Source: Nocardioidaceae bacterium
GTDB lineage: Bacteria; Actinomycetota; Actinomycetes; Propionibacteriales; Nocardioidaceae
NCBI GenBank assembly: GCA_030447585.1
Contig: JAUJOO010000001.1
Location: 117,904-154,112, forward strand
Reading direction: 5' to 3'
Length of the DNA: 36,209 nt
Position numbers and translations under genes: made by a program. Shown one piece after another: positions 6,284 to 19,229 of the stretch. The stretch's first letter is position 1. Each line of letters begins with the position of its first letter. The notes below the pieces were generated by a model, which worked only from the letters and a program-made list of their open reading frames with translations, did not search any database and was not told the DNA's origin.

Positions 6284-9200
6284 TCGGCCGGTTCCTCCTG
6301 CGTCTCACTGTCTGCTTCGACGACCGGCGTACGCGCCTCGGTCTGCTGCTCCTCGGCAGCGATCGGACCGACACCTGTGTCGCCGAGCAGCTCGTCGTCG
6401 ACCTCACGCTCAGTGTTGCGGGCGATTCCGACGACGGAATCGGCCGGTGCTACGGCGACGAACCTGACCCCCATGGTGTCACGTCCCTTGGCCGGGACAT
6501 CACGGGCGGGGGAGCGGGTGACCTGCCCGCTCGCCCGAACCGCCATGACCTCGTCGGCGTCGGTCACCACCATGGCACCGACGAGCGACCCGCGCGCGTC
6601 CTGGAGCTTCATGGCCTTGATGCCGAGACCTCCTCGTGCCTGTACTCGGTACTCCTCCACTTTGGTGCGTTTCGCCCAGCCACCGTCCGTCACGGTGAAG
6701 ACATACCGAACCGGCGAGTCCGCATCGGGCAGATGAGGTACGACGGACATCGACAACAGCTCGTCGCCGGGTCGGAACTTCATGCCGGTGACGCCCGAGG
6801 TCGCCCGGCCCATCGGTCGTAGCTGGGAGTCGTCGGCACGAAAACGCACGGACTGGCCCTTCCTCGACACAAGCAGAAGGTCGTCGTCGGCTGTGACGAG
6901 CTCGGCGCCGATGAGCTCGTCATCGTCCTCCCGGAAGTTGATGGCGATCACTCCCGCCTGCCGGGGGGAGTTGTAGTCGGAGAGCCGGGTCTTCTTGACG
7001 TGGCCGCGCCGGGTGGCGAGCACCAGGTACGGAGCGGACTGGTAGTCGCGGATGGCGAGCACCTGGGCGATCTGTTCGTCCGGCTGGAAGGACAGCAGGC
7101 CAGCCACGTGCCCGCCCTTGGCGTCACGCGCCGACTCCGGCAGGTGATAGGCCTTGGTGCGGTAGACCCGCCCGGCCGTGGTGAAGAACAGCAGCCAGTG
7201 GTGGTTGGTAGAAGAGAAGAAGTGCTCGACCATGTCGTCGCCCTTGAGCGCGGCGCCGCGGACCCCCTTGCCGCCGCGCTTCTGCAGCCGATACAGATCG
7301 GCCTTGGTGCGCTTGGCGTAGCCACCGCGGGTGATCGTGACGACGATGTCCTCGTCGGGGATCAGGTCCTCCATCGAGAGGTCCCCGTCAGCAGGAATGA
7401 TCTGGCTACGCCGTTCGTCGCCGAACTTGTCGACGATCGACGCCAGCTCGTCACTGACGATCGACCGCTGACGAGCTTCGTTCGCCAGGATGTCTTCGAG
7501 ATCGGCGATCTCCCTCTCGATCTTGCCCAGCTCGTCGATGATGCGCTGGCGCTCCATCGCCGCCAGCCGCCGCAGCTGCATGTCGAGGATGGCCCGGGCC
7601 TGTACGTCGTCGATGTCGAGGAAGCTCATCAGACCGTCGCGGGCCTCCTCTGTGGTCTGACTGCGCCGGATCAGCGCGATGACCCCGTCGAGGGCATCGA
7701 GCGCCTTTGCCAGCCCGCGGTAGATGTGCGCCTGCTTCTCCGCCTCGCGCAGCCGGTACCGCGTCCGGCGCTGGATCACGTCGATCTGATGGCTGATCCA
7801 GTGGGTCACGAACTGGTCGATCGACAGTGTCCGCGGAACGTCGTCGACGAGCGCGAGCATGTTGCAGCTGAAGTTCTGCTGCAGCTCCGTGTGCTTGTAC
7901 AGGTTGTTGAGTACCACCCGCGCCACCGCGTCACGCTTGAGTACGACGACCAGGCGTTGACCCGTCCGCGACGACGAGTCGTCTCGTACGTCGGCGATCC
8001 CCTGGACTCGACCCGAGTCGGCGAGCTCGGCGATCTTCAACGCGAGGTTGTCAGGGTTCACCTGGTACGGAAGCTCGGTGATGACGAGGCACGTACGGTT
8101 CTTGTTGTCCTCCGCGACGTCGATGATCGCGCGCATGGTCACCGAGCCGCGGCCGGTGCGATAGGCCTGCTCTATCCCTTGACGACCGACGATGAGGGCG
8201 CCCATGGGGAAGTCGGGCCCTTGGATGCGTTCGATCAGGGCGTCTTGAAGCTCGTGGCGTGGGGCGTCGGGGTTGGCCAGCGCCCACTGCACCCCGGCCG
8301 CCACCTCTCGCAGGTTGTGGGGTGGGATGTTCGTCGCCATTCCGACGGCGATGCCGGCGGAGCCGTTCACGAGCAGGTTGGGGAAGCGGGCCGGTAGCAG
8401 CACCGGCTCCTCGCTGCGGCCGTCGTAGTTCGGCCGGAACCCGACGGTGTCCTGCTCTATGTCGCGGACCATCTCCAACGCCAGCGGCGCCATCTTGCAC
8501 TCGGTGTTGTGGCTGACGAAGTTGTTGGTGATGAAGGCGTGATCAGCCGTGTCGACGCGCAAGGAGAAGACGTCTTGAATGCCTGCGTCAACGACAGTGT
8601 CAACCACGGCGTAGTAAAACCGACCGTCGACCAACGGCCACACGACTTCTGCGGCTTCGCTCGTCACACGTTCGAGGATCTCAACGCGGTCTCGCTCCCA
8701 GCGCTCGAGCCGGCCGATGTTGTGCCGCTCCAACCATCGCGCACCTTGGGCATCCGTCGCGCCGAACCGGCGCAGAAAGTCCGCAACGAACGGCACGTGA
8801 TCAGGGCTGAGCGCCCGCGAGACAGGTGGGCCACCACGAAGTTTCGCTTCGAGCTCTTCTTGTTTATCACCGAGGAAACCCACCTGTACGGCAAAGATCC
8901 AGGCGTCTCGACGGTTGCCGATGACAACCTTCGTTTCACCCGTCGCGTGTCTGGTCAACCGAGCCGATATCCCGAACTCCATGAGGAGCGCCAACACATC
9001 TCGGGCTAGCGGTTCGCTGTACGACGAGTAGCTCACCTGAACCGTGCGGCGGGGCAGGCTCGAGCAGGACCCGTCCGCCGTGAACAGGCTCTGTAGAAAC
9101 GCCGCCTTGACTTGAAGCGTGGCACGCCACATGACCTCGGGCGCTCGCTTCTGAGCGTTGCGCAAACCGATGAGCGGTTCGAGAACGCTGTCTCGCAACG

Positions 9201-10158
9201 CTGTCAGGTTGTGGACGTCGAGTTCGAACAGGGTCGATCCGGAGGCGATTCGTCGTGAGCTTACATACCTAGGCCCGCCTACCACCGTGTCGTACGCCGC
9301 GACGACAGCCCTGAAGTAGGAGCCGTTTGTGTTGTTGAAACCTGCCCGTACCTCGCTCGCGAAGCCCTCGCTGACCCAAGCACCGAGCAACAGCGCCTCT
9401 GCATTCTCACGCTCGCTGGCTGAACCCCACTCCTCCGGCTCCCCTCGCGCCATCACGACCCGATCACCCGGGTGAAGTTCGCTCAAGAACTTCCACAAGA
9501 GGACCGGAACCCCCGCGACAGACGTCAATGTCAGGACCGGATGGCTTGTCGAGCCAGTGAGCTCGTGCCCCTCCCTGGTGCGTAAGCGCAGCGTGCGCTG
9601 CTTGCCGGAGTGGAACAACTTGCTCGCATGGACTGGCGTACCATCTTTCCCGACGACCTTGAGGTCTATCTCGGCCTCAGAGCTCGGCGCGGCGTCAGGC
9701 ACGATGTCCCCAATCTGGACTGTCCCGCCCTCGAACGTCCTGACGCGGGTGTCTCCGGTGACGCAATAGCGCATCGCGGCTGCCCGGTCGTTGCCCGGGG
9801 AGCCGAAGTTGCCCTGCCCGGCGACGAGCGGAGCCCGCATCACCCATGGCTGGCTGAGCCTTACCAACGTGTCGTAGATGGCGGTGTCACCGTGGGGGTG
9901 GTACTGCCCCATGACGTCACCGACCACGCGCGAGCACTTCGAGAAGCCGCGGTCCGGCCGGTAGCCGCCGTCATACATCGCGTAGAGAACCCGCCGGTGG
10001 ACCGGCTTCAGGCCGTCTCGCACGTCCGGCAGCGCTCGCCCGACGATGACAGCCATCGCGTAGTCGATGTAGGAACGCTGCATCTCCGTCTGGAGCTCGA
10101 CCGGCTGGATTCGAGCATCGGTCGGACCGTCAGGGGCGGTCGTCGTTTCATCTGTCAC
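6280..10158 (-). CDS. gyrA: DNA gyrase subunit A, intein-containing precursor
   Basis: The 1292-codon frame encodes GyrA interrupted by a 420-residue intein; spliced GyrA is 872 residues. The catalytic subunit cuts and rejoins DNA for negative supercoiling together with GyrB. Visible parts are the breakage-reunion domain with [39 protein letters not shown] (quinolone pocket, Thr at the Ser83-equivalent), [17 protein letters not shown] with catalytic Tyr131, [14 protein letters not shown], and a C-terminal beta-pinwheel with GyrA box QKRGGKG. The intein sits immediately after Tyr131. The start is at 10158, 52 bases after gyrB, consistent with a gyrB-gyrA operon. The C-terminus is acidic. Confidence 0.98.
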   Translation of the reverse strand: MTDETTTAPDGPTDARIQPVELQTEMQRSYIDYAMAVIVGRALPDVRDGLKPVHRRVLYAMYDGGYRPDRGFSKCSRVVGDVMGQYHPHGDTAIYDTLVRLSQPWVMRAPLVAGQGNFGSPGNDRAAAMRYCVTGDTRVRTFEGGTVQIGDIVPDAAPSSEAEIDLKVVGKDGTPVHASKLFHSGKQRTLRLRTREGHELTGSTSHPVLTLTSVAGVPVLLWKFLSELHPGDRVVMARGEPEEWGSASERENAEALLLGAWVSEGFASEVRAGFNNTNGSYFRAVVAAYDTVVGGPRYVSSRRIASGSTLFELDVHNLTALRDSVLEPLIGLRNAQKRAPEVMWRATLQVKAAFLQSLFTADGSCSSLPRRTVQVSYSSYSEPLARDVLALLMEFGISARLTRHATGETKVVIGNRRDAWIFAVQVGFLGDKQEELEAKLRGGPPVSRALSPDHVPFVADFLRRFGATDAQGARWLERHNIGRLERWERDRVEILERVTSEAAEVVWPLVDGRFYYAVVDTVVDAGIQDVFSLRVDTADHAFITNNFVSHNTECKMAPLALEMVRDIEQDTVGFRPNYDGRSEEPVLLPARFPNLLVNGSAGIAVGMATNIPPHNLREVAAGVQWALANPDAPRHELQDALIERIQGPDFPMGALIVGRQGIEQAYRTGRGSVTMRAIIDVAEDNKNRTCLVITELPYQVNPDNLALKIAELADSGRVQGIADVRDDSSSRTGQRLVVVLKRDAVARVVLNNLYKHTELQQNFSCNMLALVDDVPRTLSIDQFVTHWISHQIDVIQRRTRYRLREAEKQAHIYRGLAKALDALDGVIALIRRSQTTEEARDGLMSFLDIDDVQARAILDMQLRRLAAMERQRIIDELGKIEREIADLEDILANEARQRSIVSDELASIVDKFGDERRSQIIPADGDLSMEDLIPDEDIVVTITRGGYAKRTKADLYRLQKRGGKGVRGAALKGDDMVEHFFSSTNHHWLLFFTTAGRVYRTKAYHLPESARDAKGGHVAGLLSFQPDEQIAQVLAIRDYQSAPYLVLATRRGHVKKTRLSDYNSPRQAGVIAINFREDDDELIGAELVTADDDLLLVSRKGQSVRFRADDSQLRPMGRATSGVTGMKFRPGDELLSMSVVPHLPDADSPVRYVFTVTDGGWAKRTKVEEYRVQARGGLGIKAMKLQDARGSLVGAMVVTDADEVMAVRASGQVTRSPARDVPAKGRDTMGVRFVAVAPADSVVGIARNTEREVDDELLGDTGVGPIAAEEQQTEARTPVVEADSETQEEPAE
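8506..9765 (-). mobile_element. GyrA intein with LAGLIDADG homing endonuclease
   Basis: An in-frame 420-codon insertion lies between Tyr131 and the Thr of [12 protein letters not shown]. It starts with Cys1 ([14 protein letters not shown], block A). Block B is [10 protein letters not shown], with His75 and a Ser where related inteins have Thr. The end is [20 protein letters not shown] (blocks F and G; His409, His419, Asn420), with Thr as the +1 residue. Two LAGLIDADG-type motifs are present: [10 protein letters not shown] (125-134, Glu133) and [10 protein letters not shown] (222-232, Asp231). Both acidic residues remain, so the endonuclease (roughly 8836-9408) may be active. Position and ends match the known mycobacterial GyrA intein allele. 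Sampled stretches have lower G+C than the flanks. Confidence 0.96.
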
Positions 10159-10210
10159 CGGAGGTTCCCTTGCTTGTCAGAAAGGCGCGTTGGCGGCGCC
10201 GCGCCTGTGG

Positions 10211-12695
<2,485 letters not shown>

Positions 12696-13253
12696 TCAGC
12701 CGTAGGTGTCTCGCGGCCCTCGACCATCGCGCACTGACCGCGGCCCGCGTCGCCACGACACGCCAGCGGGCCCCTGCACCACGATGCGCGCCACGGTCCC
12801 GTGCCCGAGCTCCTCGTTGAGACGGCGTACGACGGTCGGCGCCAACAGCTTCAGCTCGGTCGCCCAGGCGGTCGAGTCGGTGCGCACGATCAGCGAGCCG
12901 TCGTCGAAACCCTGTGGAGTGCAGTGGTTGGCGACCTCCTCGCCGACGAGCGCCTGCCACCGGGCGAAGACGCTGCGAACGGCCACGTCTGTGGCCCAGC
13001 CGCTGTCGGTGACCAGCTTGTCCACGGCGGACCCGAGCAGCGCAGGGTCGCGACCGTCTGGGTGGGCACCAGACATCGGTGTGGCACGTGCGGGCGCGGT
13101 GGCGCCACTGCGTCGCTGCCGACCCTGTCCCGATCGATACCGCGCTGCAACGGCCCGAGCGGCCTCCAGTCCGGCGGGGTCATGGCGTGCTGCCTGGCCC
13201 TCACCAGATCCTGGGAGGTCAGGAGCGGTGTCCTGCTCATCGGGCTCGGGCAC
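12696..13253 (-). CDS. DUF721/DciA family protein
   Basis: This 185-residue protein has a disordered, charged N-terminus (1-70). The DUF721 domain follows (about 70-165): [46 protein letters not shown] in consecutive blocks, then [31 protein letters not shown]. It ends GPRDTYG, a very common actinobacterial C-terminus. DUF721 proteins are related to DciA, which loads or regulates the replicative helicase DnaB in bacteria lacking DnaC; that role is inferred here. The start is GTG at 13251-13253, overlapping recF by 17 bases, so recF and this gene are coupled. Confidence 0.9.
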   Translation of the reverse strand: MPEPDEQDTAPDLPGSGEGQAARHDPAGLEAARAVAARYRSGQGRQRRSGATAPARATPMSGAHPDGRDPALLGSAVDKLVTDSGWATDVAVRSVFARWQALVGEEVANHCTPQGFDDGSLIVRTDSTAWATELKLLAPTVVRRLNEELGHGTVARIVVQGPAGVSWRRGPRSVRDGRGPRDTYG

Positions 13254-14391
13254 CGGTCACCTTTGCGTCACGAACGTCGAAGCGGTGCTCCAGCAGGTCC
13301 GCCGGAACGTCGGACGGCACGGCAGCAGTCACGAGGACCTGCTCGGTCTCGCGTACCAGCTCTGCCAGCCGGATGCGCCGGGCGTCGTCAAGCTCTGCGA
13401 AGACGTCGTCGAGGATGAGCACCGGGTCGTCCCCATCGGACCTGAGCAGGCTGAACGCCGCCAGCCGAAGGGCCAGCGCGAAGGACCAGGACTCCCCGTG
13501 GCTCGAGTATCCCCTCGTCGGCAGCCACCCCAGCGTGAATGTCACATCGTCGCGGTGCGGTCCCACCAAAGTCACCCCGCGGTCGAGCTCGTCATCTCTG
13601 CGTACGGCGACCTGGCCAAGCAGTGCCTCGGCCAGCTCCGGGCGACTGACCGCCCCCGGTGGCAGCGGGAACGACGAGCGATAGCTGAGGTCGGCGTCGT
13701 TGCCGCCACCCGGCTTGGGCACGGTCTGGGCGACTTCGGTGTAGTGCTTGGTCAGGTGCGGACGCAGGTCGGCGGTCAGCGAAAGCCGCGCGGAGAGAAG
13801 CTCGGCACCTGTGCGGGCCAGGTGTGCATCCCATACCTCCAGCGTGGACAGGGCCGAGTCGCCGGGCCTGCTTCGTCCGCTACGACCAGCTGTCTTCAAC
13901 AACGTATTGCGTTGTCTCAGCACGCGGTCATAGTCACTGCGCACCGCAGCGAAGCGCGGCTGCCTGGCAACCAGAAGGTCGTCGAGGAAGCGGCGGCGCG
14001 CACTCGGGTCACCCTTGACCAGGTCGAGGTCGTCGGGCGAGAACAGCACAGTGCGCAAGATTCCGAGGGCCTCTCGTGCCTTCGTGAGCTGGCCACCGTT
14101 GAGGCGGGCACGGTTCGAGCCGCCCGGATTGATCTCCACCTCGATCAAAGCCTGCCTGTCGTCTCGCTGCACCTGTGCCCTGACGATCGCGCGGTCCGCA
14201 CCCGAACGGACCAGAGGCTGGTCGCTCGAGACTCGGTGCGACGACTGGGTGGCGATGTAGTCGACGGCCTCCACGAGGTTCGTCTTCCCCTGCCCGTTAG
14301 GCCCCAGGAATACCGAGACCCCGGCTGCCAGCGGCACCTCGGTGTGTGGGTAGGAGCGGAAGTCGATCAGCTCGAGCAGCGAGACGTACAC
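13237..14391 (-). CDS. recF: DNA replication and repair protein RecF
   Basis: This 384-residue SMC-like ATPase acts with RecO and RecR to load RecA at single-strand gaps. Walker A is GPNGQGKT (30-37), the ABC signature region is [18 protein letters not shown], and Walker B is [13 protein letters not shown]. The N-terminus [13 protein letters not shown] is typical. The start is GTG at 14389-14391, five bases after the gnd stop. It overlaps DUF721 at its 3' end, giving a tight gnd-recF-DUF721 unit. Length and motifs are normal. Confidence 0.97.
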   Translation of the reverse strand: MYVSLLELIDFRSYPHTEVPLAAGVSVFLGPNGQGKTNLVEAVDYIATQSSHRVSSDQPLVRSGADRAIVRAQVQRDDRQALIEVEINPGGSNRARLNGGQLTKAREALGILRTVLFSPDDLDLVKGDPSARRRFLDDLLVARQPRFAAVRSDYDRVLRQRNTLLKTAGRSGRSRPGDSALSTLEVWDAHLARTGAELLSARLSLTADLRPHLTKHYTEVAQTVPKPGGGNDADLSYRSSFPLPPGAVSRPELAEALLGQVAVRRDDELDRGVTLVGPHRDDVTFTLGWLPTRGYSSHGESWSFALALRLAAFSLLRSDGDDPVLILDDVFAELDDARRIRLAELVRETEQVLVTAAVPSDVPADLLEHRFDVRDAKVTGARAR

Positions 14392-14396
14392 GTCAG

Positions 14397-15317
14397 CTAA
14401 GGGGACTCATCGATGTCCGCACCGGGCGTCGCGCCTGGCGCGCCACCGGCACGGACCGCGTGCCCACCGAACTGGTTTCGCATCGCGGCGACCGCCTTCA
14501 TCGCAGGCGGGTCGTCTTGGCGGGACTGGAAGCGGGTGTAGAGCGCCGCGGTGATGGCATGCATGGGAACCGCGTGCTCGATCGCCGCCTCAATCGTCCA
14601 GCGCCCCTCGCCGGAGTCCTCGGCATACCCCGCTATCTGAGACAGTCCCGGGTCCTCGTCGAGTGCGGCGACGAGCAGGTCCAAGAGCCAGGACCGGACC
14701 ACAGTTCCCTCGCGCCAGGAGCGCAATACCTCGGTGACGTTCTCGCAGACGGCGGCCTTCTCGAGCAGTTCGTAGCCCTCCGCGTAGGCCTGCATGACGC
14801 CGTACTCGATGCCGTTGTGCACCATCTTCGAGAAGTGGCCGGCGCCTACCGGTCCAGCATGGACGTAGCCGAACTTGCCGTCCGGCTTGAGGGTGTCGAA
14901 GGCGGGCTGCACCTTGGCGACGTTTGCAGCATCCCCGCCGGCCATCAGCGCGTACCCGTTGTCGAGTCCCCAGACGCCGCCTGAGACACCGCAGTCGACG
15001 AAACCGATGCCACGCTCGGCCAGGTAGTCGCCGTGTTCCTTGTCATCGGTCCACCGGGAGTTGCCTCCGTCGACGACCACGTCACCGTCGCCGAGCAGGC
15101 CCCCCAGCGTCTTCACCGTCTCACGTGTCGGCTCGCCGGCAGGCACCATCACCCACACGACCTTGGGCGACGGGAGTGCTGCGGCGAGCTCCTCGAGGCT
15201 CCCCACATCGCTGATCTCGGGGCTGCGGTCGAACCCGACGACCGTATGTCCGCCCCTTCGCAGCCGTTCCCGCATGTTGCCGCCCATCTTGCCCAGGCCG
15301 ATGAGTCCGAGATCCAT
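14397..15317 (-). CDS. gnd: 6-phosphogluconate dehydrogenase, decarboxylating (short type)
   Basis: This 306-residue enzyme of the oxidative pentose phosphate pathway converts 6-phosphogluconate to ribulose 5-phosphate with reduction of NAD(P). The N-terminal Rossmann motif is [26 protein letters not shown] and [23 protein letters not shown] are substrate-site blocks, and the catalytic helix follows in [18 protein letters not shown] (Lys and Asn-Gly-Ile-Glu). At about 300 residues it is the short, YqeC/GndA-like class rather than the 470-residue class. A gnd gene between dnaN and recF is a common actinobacterial feature, not an insertion. Confidence 0.95.
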   Translation of the reverse strand: MDLGLIGLGKMGGNMRERLRRGGHTVVGFDRSPEISDVGSLEELAAALPSPKVVWVMVPAGEPTRETVKTLGGLLGDGDVVVDGGNSRWTDDKEHGDYLAERGIGFVDCGVSGGVWGLDNGYALMAGGDAANVAKVQPAFDTLKPDGKFGYVHAGPVGAGHFSKMVHNGIEYGVMQAYAEGYELLEKAAVCENVTEVLRSWREGTVVRSWLLDLLVAALDEDPGLSQIAGYAEDSGEGRWTIEAAIEHAVPMHAITAALYTRFQSRQDDPPAMKAVAAMRNQFGGHAVRAGGAPGATPGADIDESP

Positions 15318-15347
15318 GTGTGGCTCCGTTCGAGGGCTCGTCTGCGA

Positions 15348-16493
15348 TCAGCCTTGCATTCGCAAAGGCATCAGAAGGTAGCGGAAGTCGAGGTCCGGTT
15401 GGGCCGCCGCGTCCGCCATGCTCGCGAAGGCGGCAGGCCTGGCCGGCTGGGTCATCGCGATGTGGACGTGGGATCCGGTGATGGCGCCCAGGCCGTCGAG
15501 CAGATACGTCGGATTGAAGCCGATGGAGATGTCGTCGCCGACCAGGGTCGCTTCCAGGGACTCCGACGCCTGTGCCTCCTCGCCGTTACCTGCCTCGAGA
15601 TTGACCAGTTGCTCGGTGAACGACAACCGGATGGGGGTGTTGCGGCCGGCCACCAGGGAAACCCGCTTGACAGAGTCGATCAGTGCGGCCACCTCAACCT
15701 GGGCACTGATGTCGGAAGTGGTGGGAAAGAGCTGTCGCACGTTCGGGAAGGCGCCTTCGATGAGCCTCGTCGTCGTACGGCGCTGGCCGCCCGCCGCCAC
15801 CGACTCGAAGCCGATCAGCCCTTCTCCCGCGTCGGCCGTGCCAAGCGCGATGCTGAGCTCGCTTCCCGCAGGGAGCGATCGAGCGACCTCGGCCAGCACC
15901 CTGGCCGGCACCAAGGCGGTCACGGAGAGGTCAGTCTGCTCGGGTCGCCAGGAGAGCTCTCGAAGGCTCAGCCGGAACCGGTCCGTGGCCAGCAGCGACA
16001 GTGTCGACCCGTCGATCTCGAGCTTTACGCCGGTCAGCACTGGCAGCATGTCGTCGCGGCCGGCAGCGGTCACTGCCTGCTGCACTGCGGCTGCGAAAAG
16101 GTCTCCGTCGACGGTGCCGGAGACCTGGGGCATCTCGGGCAGTTGGGGATAGTCCTCGACCGGCATGGTTTGCAGGCTGAAACGGGAGCTGCCACAGACG
16201 ACCGACAGCTTGGGGCCGTCGAGGAAGATGTCGACGGGCTGGTCGGGCAGAGCTCGCGCGATGTCAGCCAGCAGACGACCGGACACCAGCACCGTTCCGT
16301 CATCTGCCACGTCTGCCGCCACGTTGACCCGGGCAGAGGTCTCGTAGTCGAAACCGCTGAGGGTCAGCCCGTCGGGACCGGTGGCCACCAAGATTCCCGA
16401 CAGCTGCGGCAGCGTACCTGGACGGGTCGGGATGCTACGTGCAGTCCACGCGACGGCCTCGGCCAGCACGTCGCGATCGAGGCGGAACTTCAC
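15348..16493 (-). CDS. dnaN: DNA polymerase III beta subunit (sliding clamp)
   Basis: This 381-residue clamp dimerises around DNA and tethers the replicative polymerase. Typical blocks are MKFRLDRDVLAEAVAWTARS, LSGFDYETSARV, GRLLADIARALPD, MPVEDYPQLP and the C-terminal YLLMPLRMQG. The three-domain length is normal. It starts at ATG (16491-16493) and reads away from the dnaA-dnaN gap, with gnd 30 bases downstream. No oddity is seen. Confidence 0.97.
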   Translation of the reverse strand: MKFRLDRDVLAEAVAWTARSIPTRPGTLPQLSGILVATGPDGLTLSGFDYETSARVNVAADVADDGTVLVSGRLLADIARALPDQPVDIFLDGPKLSVVCGSSRFSLQTMPVEDYPQLPEMPQVSGTVDGDLFAAAVQQAVTAAGRDDMLPVLTGVKLEIDGSTLSLLATDRFRLSLRELSWRPEQTDLSVTALVPARVLAEVARSLPAGSELSIALGTADAGEGLIGFESVAAGGQRRTTTRLIEGAFPNVRQLFPTTSDISAQVEVAALIDSVKRVSLVAGRNTPIRLSFTEQLVNLEAGNGEEAQASESLEATLVGDDISIGFNPTYLLDGLGAITGSHVHIAMTQPARPAAFASMADAAAQPDLDFRYLLMPLRMQG

Positions 16494-16910
16494 GATGTGC
16501 TGCCTCCTGACTGCTGCCCCCGAGACCCTGCCGCGGGCAGGTCCAGGTGATCGGTCCCGGTCAACGTGAATCCTGCCATGCGCTTAGGGCGTGCGGGAGC
16601 CGAGGGGGCTTGCCACGGTGAGTTTTCCCCAAGCAGGCATGGGCTCAGTCATTGCAGCACACGTCATACTGTCATCTTCTCATCGTCTCCATAGCAGCCG
16701 TGGACAGTGTGGACAATCCATAAAACGCCAGGTCAGGGGTGGGACAAAGACCCTCGAAAGGTGTTGACAATGTGGCCGCCGCGTACCCTGAACCTGGCTG
16801 ATGAGGGGATTTCGCTCCCGTCGTCCACAGGCGTCCACAGGTGGTGCGGGAACGGAACCGCCCGCTGCACACCTTCGTCCCCAGCTCGAGCGCAGCAACG
16901 GGGCCGGCAG
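16494..16910. other. Probable chromosomal origin of replication (oriC), dnaN-dnaA gap
   Basis: This 417-base gap is the classical actinobacterial oriC site. I read these DnaA-box-like sites: TTTTCCCCA (16623-16631), CGTGGACAG (16699-16707), TGTGGACAA (16708-16716, a perfect reverse-strand box), TGTTGACAA (16762-16770, one mismatch), then TCGTCCACA (16821-16829), GCGTCCACA (16831-16839) and TCGTCCCCA (16875-16883). Only one is perfect. The stretch around 16640-16730 is the least GC-rich and is a candidate unwinding zone. The assignment rests on location and boxes; replication was not tested. Origin activity may also involve the boxes upstream of dnaA. Confidence 0.8.
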
Positions 16911-18317
16911 TCACTGCTGTCGGGCCTGCTGCTTGATCCGGTTGGTCAGCTCTCTGACCTGGTTGTAGACACTGCGACGCTCAGCCATCAGCTGACGAAT
17001 CTTGCGGTCCGCGTGCATGACAGTGGTGTGGTCACGGCCGCCGAACTGCTGCCCGATCTTGGGCAAGGACAGCTCGGTGAGCTCCCGGCAGAGGTACATG
17101 GCGATCTGTCGACCCGTGACGAGCACCCGGCTGCGGCTCGCTCCACACAAGTCGTCGATCGACAGGCCGAAGTAGGCAGCTGTTTGCGCGATGATCACCG
17201 CCGCGGTGATCTCGGGCTCGCCACCTTCGGGGATAAGGTCCTTGAGCACGATTTCAGCCAGGGTCAGGTCGACTGGTTGCCGGTTCAGGTTGGCGAAAGC
17301 GGTCACCCGGATGAGAGCCCCCTCGAGCTCTCGGATGTTGGTCTGGATCTTGCTCGCGATGAACTCCAGGACGTCAGCCGGCGCCGTGAGTCGCTCGGTG
17401 GCGGCCTTCTTACGCAGGATCGCGATCCGCGTCTCCAAGTCGGGCGGTTGGACGTCGGTGATCAGGCCCCACTCGAAGCGGTTACGCAGCCGGTCCTCGA
17501 GAGCAGCCAGCCGTTTGGGCGGGCGGTCTGACGTGATGACGATCTGCTTGTTCGCGTTGTGAAGCGTGTTGAAGGTGTGGAAGAACTCCTCCTGCGTCTG
17601 GATCTTGCCCTCGAGGAACTGGATGTCGTCGATGAGAAGCACGTCCATGTCGCGGTAGCGGCGTTGGAACGCGGCGGCGCGGTCGTCGCGGATCGCGTTG
17701 ATGAAGTCGTTGGTGAACTCCTCGCTGCTGACGTAACGGACGCGGGCACCGGTGTAGAGGTTGCGCACGTAGTGTCCCATCGCGTGGAGCAGGTGCGTCT
17801 TGCCGAGTCCTGAGTCGCCGTAGATCAGCAACGGGTTGTAGGCCTTGCCCGGCGCTTCGGCCACGGCGACGGCCGCAGCGTGCGCGAACCGGTTGGACGA
17901 GCCGATGACGAACGTCTCGAACACGTACTTCGGGTTCAGCCGGGTGTCCTTGACGTTGCCCTGCGAAGGCTCGGCCACCGGGAACATCGGTTCAGCGTGC
18001 ACGACGGCGGGCGCCTGCTCGGCGATCACAGGCGCGAGTGAGTCGGGAGAGTCACCATCGGTCTCGGCCGCAAGATCAGTGTCGACCGTGACCGCAAGGC
18101 GAACCTGATGTCCGAGCGCCTGGCTCAGCGCGTGCTCCAGCCGTGGGCGTAGACGTGTCTCGAGCTGGCTACGCGTGAAGTCATCGGGGACCGCGACGAT
18201 GGCGGTGTTCTCGTGCAAGGTGACGGGCTCGGAAGCTGCGAGCCAGGCCCGATGACTGGTGGGGAGCTCTTCCACGACGGTGGCCCACACCTTCACGAGG
18301 TCAGCGCCCTGAGTCAT
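16911..18317 (-). CDS. dnaA: Chromosomal replication initiator DnaA
   Basis: This 468-residue initiator binds DnaA boxes and opens oriC. Domain I (1-80) precedes a short acidic linker (domain II, about 85-125). The AAA+ domain III has [22 protein letters not shown], Walker A GDSGLGKT (167-174) and Walker [10 protein letters not shown] (226-234). The DNA-binding domain IV has [24 protein letters not shown], the DnaA signature. It begins at ATG 18315-18317 with GGGAGA upstream. A perfect TTATCCACA box about 60 bases upstream suggests autoregulation. The linker is shorter than in Streptomyces DnaA. Confidence 0.98.
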   Translation of the reverse strand: MTQGADLVKVWATVVEELPTSHRAWLAASEPVTLHENTAIVAVPDDFTRSQLETRLRPRLEHALSQALGHQVRLAVTVDTDLAAETDGDSPDSLAPVIAEQAPAVVHAEPMFPVAEPSQGNVKDTRLNPKYVFETFVIGSSNRFAHAAAVAVAEAPGKAYNPLLIYGDSGLGKTHLLHAMGHYVRNLYTGARVRYVSSEEFTNDFINAIRDDRAAAFQRRYRDMDVLLIDDIQFLEGKIQTQEEFFHTFNTLHNANKQIVITSDRPPKRLAALEDRLRNRFEWGLITDVQPPDLETRIAILRKKAATERLTAPADVLEFIASKIQTNIRELEGALIRVTAFANLNRQPVDLTLAEIVLKDLIPEGGEPEITAAVIIAQTAAYFGLSIDDLCGASRSRVLVTGRQIAMYLCRELTELSLPKIGQQFGGRDHTTVMHADRKIRQLMAERRSVYNQVRELTNRIKQQARQQ

Positions 18318-18587
18318 CGCAACGTACTCTCCCGATCATGATGGCGCCCGCACGTGAACGACTGAGAGTCCACATACTTATCCACAGGCTGTGCAAAGTT
18401 GGTGACGAGCGTGCGCGAAGGGCCCTCTGGTGTGGGCGGGGAAAACAACGTGCAGGCCGGACGCTAACAACAACGCACCGGGCACTTCAAGCGGTTCTCC
18501 ACAGGTGAGCGCAAAATATCTCGCCGACCGCTTGATTCGGCGGCGTGTCGCGACCGCGCCAACGTCGGTGAGCTCGCCGGCGCCGGT
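18318..18587. promoter_or_regulatory. dnaA upstream region with DnaA boxes
   Basis: This part of the dnaA-rpmH divergent gap holds a perfect DnaA box TTATCCACA (18378-18386) and a one-mismatch TTCTCCACA (18495-18503), with a weaker GAGTCCACA just before the first. The perfect box lies close to where the dnaA promoter must be, so it probably mediates DnaA autoregulation. I could not assign a convincing -35/-10 pair for dnaA itself. CACGTGAAC at 18351-18359 resembles only half of a parS site. Confidence 0.55.
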
Positions 18588-18616
18588 TTGACCGTGCTTT
18601 GGCCACCGCGTACCGT
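18588..18616 (+). promoter_or_regulatory. Probable rpmH promoter
   Basis: TTGACC (18588-18593), a spacer of exactly 17 bases, then TACCGT (18611-18616) form a good primary-sigma promoter. Transcription would begin near 18623, leaving a leader of about 110 bases before the rpmH GTG. It should drive rpmH-rnpA-yidD-yidC and perhaps the genes beyond. Confidence 0.6.
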
Positions 18617-18733
18617 AGATCAGCCGGCGTTAGTCGGCTGGTCCCCAGCCTGCAGTCTCGTCGACCTCTCGATAAGTCGACAAATAGTTGAGTGATGTGC
18701 CGGCAAAAAGCCTTCGAGCCCCGGAGTAGCCTC

Positions 18734-18871
18734 GTGAGCAAGCGCACGTTCCAGCCGAACAACCGCAAGCGCAACAAGACGCACGGTTTCCGCCTTCGGA
18801 TGCGCACGCGCGCCGGGCGCGCAATCTTGTCCGGCCGCCGCCGCAAGGGCCGCAGCCGGCTCGCCGTCTGA
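18734..18871 (+). CDS. rpmH: 50S ribosomal protein L34
   Basis: This is a 45-residue, extremely basic protein: it opens [18 protein letters not shown], continues [20 protein letters not shown] and ends RSRLAV. All conserved L34 positions are present. The start is GTG at 18734 with GGAG at 18723-18726, seven bases upstream. It is the first gene of the rightward operon, divergent from dnaA, the standard bacterial arrangement, and ends 16 bases before rnpA. Confidence 0.97.
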   Translation: MSKRTFQPNNRKRNKTHGFRLRMRTRAGRAILSGRRRKGRSRLAV

Positions 18872-18887
18872 GACCGCACCGCTTTTC

Positions 18888-19229
18888 GTGCTTCCTGCAG
18901 CGCATCGCCTCCGCCGTTGCGTCGACTTCCAGCGTGCCGTACGCCGGGGCCGACGCCGGGCGTCTGCAACCGTAGTCGTCCATCATCTCGCCACCGACGA
19001 GTCCACTGCTGCCTTGGTAGGGATCACGGTCGGCCGGTCTGTCGGTCCGGCCGTCGTACGCAACCGCGTGAAGCGAAGGCTGCGACACCTGATGGCCGCG
19101 CAGCTGGCGCGGCTGGCTCCGGGACTCACCGTGATCCGAGCAACCAGCCAGGCCGCGGCAGCGCCGACGTCGGTGCTGGCCGCTGATCTGGCCGACTGCC
19201 TGCGTCGGCTGGAGGCCCTTCGGCCATGA
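18888..19229 (+). CDS. rnpA: Ribonuclease P protein component
   Basis: The 113-residue RNase P protein binds the catalytic RNA and helps cut 5' leaders from pre-tRNAs. The N-terminal [20 protein letters not shown] and the signature [10 protein letters not shown] (58-67) are diagnostic; [20 protein letters not shown] matches the conserved core. The start is GTG at 18888. It overlaps yidD by four bases (ATGA at 19226-19229). The RNA partner gene is not in this window. Confidence 0.96.
   Translation: MLPAAHRLRRCVDFQRAVRRGRRRASATVVVHHLATDESTAALVGITVGRSVGPAVVRNRVKRRLRHLMAAQLARLAPGLTVIRATSQAAAAPTSVLAADLADCLRRLEALRP

Noticed and set aside
12706-14400. A 564-codon forward frame opposite DUF721 and recF
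   Set aside because: Antisense to two certain genes, with composition typical of shadow frames and no motif. The same applies to long forward frames opposite gyrA (7000-8397) and dnaN (15033-16550).
16764-16786. TTGACA with TACCCT in oriC as a forward promoter
   Set aside because: The spacing is 14 bases, too short, and it would transcribe antisense into dnaA; the TTGACA is better read as part of a DnaA-like box.
18351-18359. CACGTGAAC near the dnaA start as a third parS site
   Set aside because: Only one half matches GTTTCACGTGAAAC; the left half is GCCCG.
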